This document shows positions 36,701-49,600 of a stretch of 64,000 nucleotides of DNA, piece by piece; the stretch's first letter is position 1, and every line of letters starts with the position of its first letter. The stretch covers positions 67,343,105 through 67,407,104 of the forward strand of contig NC_092860.1 of assembly GCF_032062135.1 (NCBI RefSeq), written 5' to 3'. This DNA is from Pyxicephalus adspersus (Eukaryota; Chordata; Amphibia; Anura; Pyxicephalidae). The notes under the pieces were generated by a model. It was given only the letters and a program-made list of their open reading frames with translations. It did not search any database and was not told where the DNA came from. The position numbers and the translations under genes were made by a program.

Positions 36701-39700
36701 AACCACCCAGACGATCTCCCCAAGTTCTGCCTGCACCTAGACATTGCATGCCCCACCATTTCTGGATGGGACGACTGCAGGCCACTAGCTTTTGATTTTA
36801 TTTGGCGGTATAAATTACACTGACTCCCTAAGTCTGTACTTTGTTCCTTTAGGGAGGGGGGTTTGCCAAGAATTACTGGGCAACACACCTTTGGCATCTA
36901 GCCTCTTGGGCCACCCTGCAGTCGTTCAACCACTGAGCAGAGAGAGAAATTATGGATGGGCCCCAAGCACCCTAACTCTCTATTGTGGAATTCCACTAAC
37001 AAAGTATCTGGGGGAACTCTGTTGGGTTCCCTGCAGTATTTATACGGCTTCAATGCAAGGACAATTCAAGCTCTCGGCACCCGCCTGCATTCTAACATTG
37101 TTGAGCCATGGCAGGCTAGTGGTCTTTTCCCAATTCGGGCAACTGGTCCATGCCTAACATTCTCAGATCTCCAGGGGTTATTTGAAATCCCCTCGACTGG
37201 TTTTTATGGATACATTCAAATAAGACATTATATGAAGTCCATGATCGACAATTTTACCTTTTCTAAAATGACTACCTTTGAACGAGTCTGTGTGGGGAGC
37301 ACAGCCCAAAAAGGCCTCATCTCAGAAACTTATCTGACCTTAAACACAAAACCAACGATGGCTTTTGCTTTTGTCTTGGGTAGGGAGCTTCCCCTGGAGA
37401 TCTGGAGGCTTATAGGAATTACTGCACAGAAGAGTGCTTTTTCTATCATATTAATTCATTGGTACCCTAACCCTGACAAACTGAATACCATCTTTCATAC
37501 AACTAGTGATAGAAGCTGGAGGTGTCAGAAAGAAGTCAGTACAATGTACCAAATATTTAGACATGCCTGACTTTAGCCCCTTATTGGAAACTAGTCAATG
37601 ATTTGCTGGAGGGATTGAGATTCAGATAACCTTAGATGTGGTCACACACTTACTGGCCCTGCCTATACAAAACCTTTCCACACATACCAAAAAGTTGATG
37701 GAACACCTCACGGCCCAGTTACATGATCACATTGATAAATTTACAACAATCTGGGCACCATGGGACTCAATTACTATTCTCTACCAGCATATTTTGTCGA
37801 TGTACTGGTCTCTTCCTAGGTAGGTCCCATTAGGTAACGGAGATATTATGAATCCTACTGCCTCTTGCTACCTTGTTTACAGCTTCTCCTTCCCCCTTGT
37901 TGCTCCATGTTTCATTGTCATTTTATGTTTATTGATGACTAATGACTTGATGTAAGCTTACTTGTATATTGCTCAATGACTTGTAAAGACTGATACTACA
38001 GCTTTGTTTCCCGGATTTGTTCTTCTGTTTTATATATTCTTACCGTGTATGCTTTACATGGTCTTATTATTGTTATACTTTTTTTTTTCTTCTCGGAAAA
38101 ATTCAACAAAAACTCAATAATATAAAAAAAAATATATAGTTAGGATTGAAAACAAGCATGTTTCATATGGAGACTCAAAACCATTTATGGTGTACTTCTC
38201 TGATGGTCCATAATACTCACGAGTTTTGCACGTGTCTCAAGAGTTTTGCACGTGAAATAGTTTTTCAAGGATGCCCAGTAGCCAAGTGTTTTTTATTTAC
38301 TGGCAATTTTTTTTGCCACAACCCTATTTGCACAGTGACCTCCTACTATTTCTCTTCTAGTGTTAGTTCCCATAGCCAAAGGAATAGAAAGATCCAAATC
38401 AAAATGTGTTCTTATACAGTTAGGTCCATAAATATTTGCACAGAGAACTTTTTTCTAATTTTGGTTCTGTACATTACCACAATTAACTTTAAATGAAACA
38501 ACTCAGATGCAGTTGAACTGCATACTTACAGCTTTAATTCAGTGGTTTGAACAAAAAGATTGCATAAAAATGTGAGGAACTAAAGCCTTTTTTTACACAA
38601 TCATTTCATTTCAGGGGCTCAAAAGTAATCAGACAACATGCGAATCAAGCCATCTCTAAGCTGCAAAAACAGAAAAAAACCCATCGGAAAAATTGCTACA
38701 ATATTAGGAGTGGCAAAATCTAGTTTGGTACAAAAGACCTGGACGTCCAAGACAAGACGGGAAGACAACAATGGTGGATGATCGCAGAATCATTTCCATG
38801 GTGAAGAGAAACTCCTTCACAACAGCCAACTTGATTGAACATTCTCCAGGAATTAGGCATATCGATATCCAAGTCTACCATAAAGAGAAGACTGCATGAA
38901 AGTAAATACAGAGGGTGCACTGCAAGGTGCAAGTCACTCATAACCCTTAAGAATAGAAAAGCTAGATTGGACTTTGCTCAAAAACATCTAAAAAAAGCCA
39001 GCAGAACAACATTCTTTCGACAGATTAAACCAAAATCAACCTTTACCAGAATGATGGCAAGAAAAAAATATGGAGAAGGCGTGGAACAGCTCATGATACA
39101 AAACATACATCTGTAAAACATGGCGGAGGCAGTGTGATGGCTTGGGCGTGCATGGCTGCCAGTGGCACTGGGACACTAGTGTTTATCCATGATGTGAAAC
39201 AGGACAGAAGCAGCCAAATGAATTCTCAGCAGTTCAGAGACAGAGTCTGCTCAACTCCAGCAAAATGCAGTCAAATTGATTGGGAGGTGTTTCATAATAC
39301 AGATGGACAATGACCCAAAACATACAGCCAAAGCAACCCAGGAGTTTAATAAAGCAAAGAAGTGGAATATTCTTGAATGGCCAAGTCACCTGATCTGAAC
39401 CCAATTGAGCCTGCATTTCACTTGTTGAAGACTAAACTTCGGACAGAAAGGCCCACAAACAGCAACTGGAAGCCGCTGCAGTAAAGGTCTGGCTGAGCAT
39501 TAAAAAGGAGGAAACCCAGCATCTGGTGATGTCCATGAGTTCTACAGGGTGTCATTGCCAGAAAAGGGTTTACAACCAAGTATTAGAAATGAACATTTTA
39601 TTTTCAGCCTTTTTTATTTGCCTAATTACTTTTAAGTCCCTAAAATTAAGTGATTGTGTAACAAAAAAAAAAAAAAAAAAAATTTTTATGCAATCATTTT

Positions 39701-42700
39701 GTTCAACCTACTGAATTAAAGCTGAAAGTCTGCAGTTCCAACTGCATCTGAGTTGTTTCATTAAAAATTAATTGTGGTAATGTACAGAACAAAAATTAGA
39801 AAAAATGTTGTCTGTCCAAATATTTATGGACCTAACTGTAAGTGGATTCACTTAGCATCACTTTTCTGCCTATTACCTTTTCACATTTTATCTTTCACTC
39901 TATTATTTACAAGAATATAAAACATATGACAGTAGTTTTAGAGCCATTTTAGGGCTGTGGAAGCAAAGTTTTATAAAAGTTATCTCCAGCACATCACATA
40001 CAGAGGGACACATAGCTAAACCTTGGAAGAAATGTGTGGGCACAGTGTGTAAATATTAGTCAGTGCCTTTTATTTGTCTTTTTTTCTTACTGTCATAACA
40101 GAAATGCAACATAAGGGAGCCTACCACTAAAAGGTCACAGTAATCTCAAGAAATTTCCTTCATCGATATTTTCTAAACAGGAATCGGGAGAGTCCAAACA
40201 ATGTGCAATACTTGCCTCCATATCTGCCACCCATTTTGATGACAATGGCACTTCGACTTTTGTTCTCCTCTTCAGCCTGCGCCATGCTTTGCCGCGCCTT
40301 CTGATAGGAGTCATCCGTTGCACATACAGTGATTTTATCCTGGATGCAGCCCAGACAGTCAAGGTTGACATTCCCATTACTAAAACAAGGCAGAAAAAAA
40401 AAAAAAAAAAAAAAAGATTTTCATGTAAACATGTAATACTATCAACATTCTTCTGACAAAAGGTAATTTTGGCTAAATCGCAACCAAGATTTTAAGCTTT
40501 TAAGTGTAAAGATTTGTAAGGTCACTAATATCAGACATCAAGGAGGTGAAACAGAGCAACATAGGATACATTCTACTGGCTACTATGGGTATGTAGTATC
40601 GGGATGTTAAGTATTGCGAAAAATTTAGTACACCCTTACCAATTAAATTAAAGAAACAAGAAGTTAAGTAGTAGCCAAGTGCTACTCATCAAATACACAT
40701 GACTTCAGATACACGTGATCACCTCTATAAAAGCAGAAGTTTTACCAGTTTTTTTGGTATGGAGCATCCAGAAAAAAATTGGCCAAAATTGGGTAATGCA
40801 AGAAAACAAACCCCAAAGCACATCACCAAATCTACAAGTAAATCGATAAAATAGAAAACAAATAATCAAGGTGTTGCAATGGCAAAGACCTCAACCTTAT
40901 GAAAATGCTGTGATGCAATCCTAAGGGAACTGTGAATAAAGCAATGTCCGCAAGCCTCAATGAACTGAAATGTTGTAAAGAGAAATTGTCCAAAATTCCT
41001 CCATAAAGATGTAAGGGAATGAAAGTCATACAAAAAAATGATTACTGCTGCTAAAGATGGTTTTACTACAAGCTAGTGAATTATGTGATGTACTTTGAAA
41101 TACCAGTGTACTTGTTGGGTGTCATTTTACACGAGGTTAGATTTAAATTATTTTAGAACCTGCTAAAAAACATATTTGTTTTAATACCCGTATATCCAAA
41201 ACCATTTGTATTTTTTTTTATCTTGAAACCCATGCGCAAACATGTTCATCTACCACTATTAAGCGTTTAAATATTTACACAACATACAAACTGAAAAAAG
41301 GAAATGTGACTGCATTACTAGTGACATATTGTCTTTATGAAGGCCCCAGTCCTCTAAAATCTGAAAGTACCAACATGAAAGTACAGACTTGTACAGTACA
41401 GACTTGCTTTCTAAGGTTGAGTGTTGGCCCATCGTATGTGTTTAGATAAAGTTTCCTAATCTTTATGACCCTCAATTATCAATAGCCAAACTAAAAAAGG
41501 CTGTTCCAGCCTTCCAACCTTGGACATACCAAGAATGGCATTTGCATATCACATTTCATGGTACTATACCATAGGAACCACTATACAATAGGAATAGGCT
41601 AGAGCTCACCTGTGAGTGTACTGCTGAATGCAATCGAAGCTCCCTTGAGGGCTATCCCTGCCTACATTTGATAGATAAAATGTAAAAGTCCGTACTTCTG
41701 TAGGGCATTCTGGCCGGGGAATTGTTATTTGCTGTGATGAGTTGAAAGAGGGGGAAAAGAAAAAAAAACAAAAAAAAACACACAAATATTGGGATTAAAG
41801 TAAAGCCACTAAATTTATGATTAAAATGTATTCATTTTAATGTATACAAAGTATTAAAATATATTTAAGTTATATCAAAGGTCCTTGTGGTCTAGAAAAA
41901 GTACATGTACACAGAAATCTGGGGGAAAAAAATAATATGTAACAAATTATTTTGATGTTTATTTTCCATTATTATGTCCAGAACTATTTTAGCTAGTCTT
42001 GGAATGTGCCACGTTTAGATGATCTTATGCATGTAACTGTGTGCCACTGATGATCAATAAATTCACATTTAGTGAATCATGAAAAACATTCCTTTGGAAA
42101 AGTTTTTTCTGTACAAACACTGGCAGAGTAGTACCTTCCAAGAAACAGTTAACAATATCTCTGATGTACACTACTCTGCATCAGTGTTGGGAATAAACCC
42201 TAAAACACACCTAAATGAAAGATTAACATAAGAAACCAGTTTAGACACAGTATTAAATCCCCACAAACTGTTGAAGAGTGGAATTACCGCATTTTCCGGC
42301 GTATAGGACGATTTTTTAACCCTGAAAAATCAGTGCCAAAGTCAGGGGTCGTCTTATAGGCGGGGTATTTACCTGCAGCTTACTTCCCCTTGTTTCATAC
42401 GTCCGGCGCGGCCAGGACCCCGCTCTGTGCGGGGAGTATGAAGCAAGGGGAAGCAAGCTGCACACAGAGGAGAACGTGAGCCTGGATTGGCTCTCCAGCA
42501 GAGGAGGAGTGTGGAGCGCTCGAGGGGCAGTGTAGGCTGTTACCTCCTCCTGTATCCCTCCTCCAATTACCAGTACTGTACTGTTCCTTCTGCCTCTCAG
42601 TTCTGGCACAATAGCGAGATCTGACAGGCAGAAGGAACAGTACAATACTGGGCGTATAACATGACCCCCAACTGATTGGTTAGAGTGGTCTGCAAATTAA

Positions 42701-43562
42701 TTGGCAGACCCCTCTAACCAATCAGTTGGGGGTCGTCTTATACGCCTAATCGCCCTATACGCCGGAAAATACGGTATATACTGTTTAACGTTCAAGTGCC
42801 TGCAATATTGTATAGTCATTCTTGTGATTTACCAAAGGTGTCCGATTACAAAAATGGAATGTAAATACCCAAACTTGTGGTTTCACAAAGCTGTACTGCA
42901 TCATGCATTTGAAAAAGGTAAAACAAAAGAATGATTTAAATGGAGAGGAATTTTTCTGTTTCAGTAACATTCTCATGCCATCATGCAAATTTAATAGATC
43001 ATCACCCATTTTCTAGACCGTCACCATTTCTTATATTGGGACAAGCCAAACTACACTTTTAAACACACATGTACTGTAAATTAATTCTTACATACTCAGT
43101 GCAGAGAACATTATGGTTATATAGTCACATTTTAAATAGAAAATTAGATCTTACAGGACTTCGAATTTGTATAGTTTCAATGGTACATGGCTCAGTCATT
43201 GTTTTCACATTCTATCTACACAAAATCATCTCTACAAAAACATGAACTGTACACATACATAGTGTGTGAAAACAAACTGCTTTTTTAGAGGTATCATAGA
43301 TTTGAAGTAGGTAATAGCATATTAATATACAGACCTGAGCTACAATTTACAGTCTTAGAATTAAAGGCTTACCACAGAAGTCCAGCCAGTGGAAACATCA
43401 CAAGACTTTCGATTAGGAAAATGGTTTAATCAATCATAATTATAACTTACCCCTTGACTGCCTTGGAACCGGATAGCTGGCTTTAAGCTTATTGAATCCT
43501 ACAAAAAAAATAAAGGTGTTAGATTTTGGCTTTTTGTCAGGGGAAAAAAAAAAAAAAAACAC

Positions 43563-43624
<62 letters not shown>

Positions 43625-43645
43625 CACATACATACATACATACAC

Positions 43646-43681
<36 letters not shown>

Positions 43682-46600
43682 ACACAGATATTTAAGAAAT
43701 GTCTGTTAAAAATGTTTCTAAACAGTGACCATGCCTGACAAGAACTTAGAAACTGAAGTTTGGAACATAAGAGGTATCACAAGATCAATATACTTAACTA
43801 AAAGGATTCATTCACGTACATCAAAATCTGCATCAGTTATGATCAGTTCTCAAAGACATTTAGGTGCCAGCTGCAGTGAATTTTCCAGCCAACTCAAAAC
43901 AGGAGGGTGTCTCAGTTCAGAATCTCAAAGAAGATTATGAACTGGTGGTCTCTTGCGCCAGAGGTATTCTACAGTGTCATAGAACCATTTATAAAAGGAT
44001 TCTCTTAACCCATATATAATACCTGCTCATGGCTGCCATTAATTTGATTTGAACTGCTAATAGTCAAACCGAGTATCAGAATGAGTAGAAGAAGCGGTGG
44101 TAGTGGTAGTGGTTGGGGGGGGGGGCTGATTTAAATTACTTTGAATAGGGATACAGATCTCTCTTTCGCACAGGCAGGAAATAAGGTGTGGCCATCAATG
44201 TAGTAAGCATGCCATATACCTTACAACTGTGCACCCACTGGTGTATGATTACAACTGTGCACCCACTGGTCAGCACATCGAACATTCTAATTTATTTCAG
44301 ATTGTCAAGTACTTTTAACAACTAGAAGAGTCGCATTGAAGGATAATTGCACATTAGGAAATGGGCTTCAGCCTTATTTTCCCTCCTATTTGGCTTATTG
44401 AATGTAAGAGATAGAGAATTCACAACCCTGTTTGTACCGACCTTGATAACACCAGTTGGTTCTAACATTCTTTAAACAGAAAATGTTGTCGCCTTCATCC
44501 AAGCAGAGTGCACAAAGAGGTGCACAAATGAATCAGACTCCACTGCATGTGAGCTATGGCATTGCCAAACATCTCACAAACACCTCATATATCAATTGCC
44601 ACTTCCAAAGTTACAGTAAACGCTTTTGCTTGCCAAAGATTAAAACACACGAGTAGAAGGTGGACCTCTGTGTGCGTTCTAGATTAGAACACTAGCCTAA
44701 TGGTGGTAAAACAGTGCATGTGTGTATTTTAATTCCTACAGCAAAACATCCACCAGTCTGTGAAACAGAACATAATTACACAGATAAACTATATCCCATT
44801 TTTTGTATAAATGTATTTTTAATAAAGTTTTCCATATAAATAATAGTACAAACAAAGGTTAAAGTGAACAAAGAAGACAACAATAAAACAAAAGTATGCA
44901 AGCCAAATTTACAACCATCAATTCTGACATAAGGCTGTGTACTTCACATTTTTTTGGTACTAAGCCTTCATTATTATTGGTACAGTCCGCCTAATTCAAA
45001 ACAAGAAAACAAACTTTGAGAAAAGTACCAAAGTGCTAGTTGGGCTAACAATTTATAATAGAAAAGAATGATGAGAAGAGGAGAGCCAGTTAATTTGAAC
45101 CATTTCCTGGACAATGAGTTGAGCAATTTAAAAACAATTTTGTTTATTTCATTTCATTGTCTTCTGTATTGCCCCTATGTATATTTACCTTTAAAGATTA
45201 TTCATCACTTCTGGTTCTGTTAACTTTCACTATTTATTCTGCATTAGGAGTCTTGATAAAAATTCAATTGTACCATACCTTGATAAGAAGACCTTTAGAT
45301 TATATGGATTTACATTACCCATATTTACTGTTATATGTCGTATGTGAACTACCTGTTGATGTACTGTTACTGACTTGTCAATGTCTATGTTGATTTCAGT
45401 ATGTAACATTCTCCCACTAACGTGCAATTACCCGTGAAGAAGCCTATATCGGGTGAAATGCATTGGGTAACATCAGACATATGCTAATTGATAATGCTTA
45501 GTATGCCGATACTGGACAATTGGGGCATCATTCATCTCCTGTAATAATAAGCTATAAGCCTGTCTACTATTGTAATTTTGTGAGAATTTCACGTTCTCTG
45601 ATTTGTATTGTGTTGAGATATCATTATCACTTATTAACACCACTACTATACCACACAGTTCTCTCCTATTAAGGTGTTAAAACTATATTATCTGTTATAT
45701 TGACAGATAGGGCCTCTGTTTTGGTTGAATTTTATATCCAGAGAGGGCTGCATACTCGTCCAATACTTTGTGTAGGTTAGGTAGAGCTATTGGGGGATTA
45801 GGGAGGATGAGAAGATCATCACTCGCATATAGTGCAATCGTGAAATGTTTAGTTTTAATAGGGACCCCCGTAGTGTCAGGATGTCTGCAAATAGTAGCAG
45901 CTAGAGGTTCTATGCACAAGGCAAACAGTGAAAGGGGTCATCCTTGCCTGGTAGCATTTCAGATTGTAAACAGGGAGTTGGCGTATGGAAGTTTGACTAA
46001 TTCTAATTACTTTTTGTTTACAACATTCTTGTTCCAGGCATATGACTAGACAGACATCACAAAAAAGTCAATATATAGGGAGGTGCAAATGCCCAGCACC
46101 TTACCTTTTCATGAAAGAATCACTTTAAATTGTGTTTCTATGATCACAAAAATGTTGTAGTTGCCGGTCCGTAATTGTTTTAGTATTCTTCATTTTATAT
46201 TTACTAGCAAATGTTTCCCATTTCAGAATGTGTAGGTTTGTGGAGCAGAGCAAAGTGTAGTGTACAGATAATCATGGGCAAACCAGTAAAGGGAAATACT
46301 TGTAATGCATGTGGCTCCTATGCATTGAGGTGGTGATTATGACCATGGAGCAGTGACAGTGAACCACCCAGGTCATAAGGAGGGGGCATAGATGACAGTG
46401 GTCAGTTAAGTGGAAAGGGATATGATGAGGGTGGGGCAAGTAAAGAAGCATAGTCACAGAGGTGTATGTGTGTTGGGGGGGCTGCCAGGAAGCTATGGCC
46501 AGATTGGCGGCACATTAAATTGCTAGAAGTTCTAAGAGTATGACATTTCATTGTCAGAGCAAGAAGACCGCTACTTTATGCAAACTGCCTGTTTTGCCGA

Positions 46601-49600
46601 AACAACTGCAGAGCTTTGAGCACACCGCTATTTAGGGAACCTGCAACACATAGCTCACATTTGAAGCAATGAACAGCTCAGAAAAGAAAACTTGCAACTA
46701 CATTTAAAGACTTACAGGCTGATTCTGTTCTTAGGTTTAGGCTGCATCCCTTAGTTTAGCTTTAACCCTCCTCCCTAGTGCCTAACCTTAACACAAGCCC
46801 CGCGACCTAGAACCTGACTAACCCTGCAGGTTCCCTACCTTTCAGGTAGCAAAAGCTACCTACTGCACCACCTGATTGAATAAAGTAAGCCACTTTGGAG
46901 TGGTGTGCCATATTGCTGTGTTGCATGGCGACAGTTTTTCTTTTGGGAGAATGATTGTTCTTTAAATTTTCCAAAACCAATTACAAAGGCATTTGTAACA
47001 TCCCCTAAAAGCTGCAAAAATTAAGTTTCTCAGAACAGGTACTGCCAAATGTACACTTTTCATCAGAATGTAACAGTAAAAGACTCCTCCTGCCTGTCTA
47101 AAATTCCACATACACATCAGAGACAACAAAGATTATATCCATAAGGAATCCTCATATTCCCATCCAAACTGCATGTTTCATGTCAGTAAAGAGTATATCT
47201 AAATATTCATCATGAACATTCCCTTGCTTCTGTGTCCCTGTTTGGTTAAACAGTGCAATAATTGATTTCACCCCAATTACAAGTACAGTAAAAACCTTTT
47301 ATAGCTCCAATCCTCCTCCAAACCAAAAAACTAGCATTTTTTTAAAAAAGTACAACATTTGAACTTTTTTTTTTTATTTTTTTTTTTTTTAAACTAAAAT
47401 TTGACCTAATGCAGGTGGGAAAATGGTTTGTGCTATATAAATATTGTTTAAAAATATGTCTATTGAGCAGAGGTTGGAGCTCGAGTTGCGCGACTTGGAC
47501 TCAAGTCCGAATTAGGTTGCCTAATAAACAACTTGCGACTCGACTTGGGGGTCTAGTCCTGCCATGTGCAGTAATTCTTCTGTAACACCACCTTCATGCC
47601 CTCCTTCCTTGCATTCTAAAGCTGCGTACACACGTCAGATTTTTATCGCCCGATAATCAGCATCGGCCAGATATCGGGCGAAAATCTGCCGTGTGTACAG
47701 TCGGTGCCGTCCATCGTCCGAACGACCATCCTGGCGGATCCACGGATGATGGACGACAACCGATCCTAATGAAAGGGAAGGGGGAGAGCGCGCAGCAGGG
47801 TGCCACTCCATCGCTCTCCCTCTCCCCTCTCCATAGTCCTTTGTCGTTGGAAAGGATCGTGAAAGATCCTTTCCAACGACAAAAATTGCATGTGTGTACG
47901 CGGCTTTAGTCCACGACTTTCTCCTGACAGCTGAAGGGGGCGGGGAGAAGGGCGGTGTTACAGAAGCCTCACTGCCTTCCTCCATGCCCCCTTCAGATGT
48001 CAGAGGAAAAAGCTGTGGGCAAAAAATGCAAGGAAGGCGGTGTTACAGAAGCCTGCATTCAATTTAGCTATTCACATTCAAAATTTAAAACATATTGTTG
48101 ACTGTTTGGCATTATAACAGACTAGGGTCGACTTGATAAATGAAGTGACTTGACTTGGAAGAATTCTTGGTGACTTGAGACTCGATTTGGACTTGAAGGG
48201 TGACATCTTAGTACAACCTCTGCTATTGAGCAGAAAACTAAGACATGTGAGGAGGCAATAAAACAGATTTGTGAAGAAAAACTTTTCCATGAAAATTAAG
48301 ATCGTAATAAACATTTTACTGTATTTTTCTGGCCAATCGCTAAACAATATACATCCAATTCATAAAATATATTCATTGAGAACTCCGTTGGTTCAAAATC
48401 TATTTTCTATTGAGCAACATTTGTTCTTTAACGTGAAAAGTTGCTTACTGTAAAATTTAAATTTCTAAAACTGCAAAATGTTACAACCCTTGCAACTTTC
48501 TACACATTCAAGGAATACTATCGGGATTGCCTTTTTTTTTTTGCCTTCTAGTTGGACATAAAGGCTACATCTACACGAACGTACATTTAAGTCTACAAGT
48601 CAACATAAACTTTTCCCAGCATTTAAAAGCCCATGTGTGAAATTCCTATTCATTCCACTTAACAAAAGACATACCAATGACAATTACACACTATATTGCC
48701 TCAACACAATTACAAAAGTGTACTCCCTTTTCTTGACACCTTCAAATTATGCTTGAAATTTTCAGGTAAATGCGAGAGTCACTGCAATAGTGCAAAAAAA
48801 TGCTCTGGTTTACTAAATCCATTGGTAAATGTTTCTGGCTTGTTATTACACCTAAACCCAACACTGCCCTTCAACCTGAGATCATCATACCCTTTGTAGA
48901 TTACAGTGTTGTCAGCATCGTTTTGCCAGGATACGTATTGGCGAGGACTGGAAAAATGGTTAGGAATAAAAGGCAAAGAGACCAGAACCCAGTGACAAGG
49001 TTTAATGCTACAATGAAAATATACTTATTGTCCTAGAATGGCCCAGCTGAAGCTCAGACATCCCCTCCACAGAGCTGTACATATAGGATGTAAAAAGATG
49101 CTGTCCATATCCATCAACAGTGCCTATTCAACTTTGCATAGCTGGGTCAACAAACAAGGCCAATCCGCATCATCTAGGTCCGCAAAGCTGGTAGAAACTT
49201 TTATATTTCCCCTATGTGGTCAGGGATGAAAAAAACAGGAGTTTTAACTCTCCCTTACTGTATCCAAAATTAATCAAAGGTGTCTGGGGTAAGATTTTAG
49301 TATCAGAAGGAGAGTATTAAAGTAGAGGACAAAGCTTTGCTACTGATGTTTGGGCAGAGCTAAAAATGTGCAGTAACAGCTCTGTTCGCGCTGCATATTT
49401 TGGGGAAAGGAGATAGGGGATGGGGAAGATAATGAAACCACCAGTATGTTTCACAGTCTTGCAGTTTGGAGCCCTACATTTCTTATCTATAAGGCAAAAT
49501 GACTATATTTTTTAGATAGACAGGTATTTAGTTCTATTTGCCAGACTAATGAAAACCCCATATTGATTCACATAAAGATCATTGGTTAATCCACGTTTAT

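Noticed and set aside
36508..37823. Several overlapping frames of 60-204 codons that could look like a host gene
   Set aside because: They read as a frameshifted L1 ORF2 C-terminus and its shadows, antisense inside an ELL intron.
40135..40377. 80-codon minus-strand frame starting MGMSTLTVW
   Set aside because: It overlaps ELL exon 4 but in the wrong frame. The correct frame gives [21 protein letters not shown].
43440..43738. Frames full of YIYIYI, YVCVCV or THTHTH
   Set aside because: They are translations of the TA/CATA/CA microsatellite.
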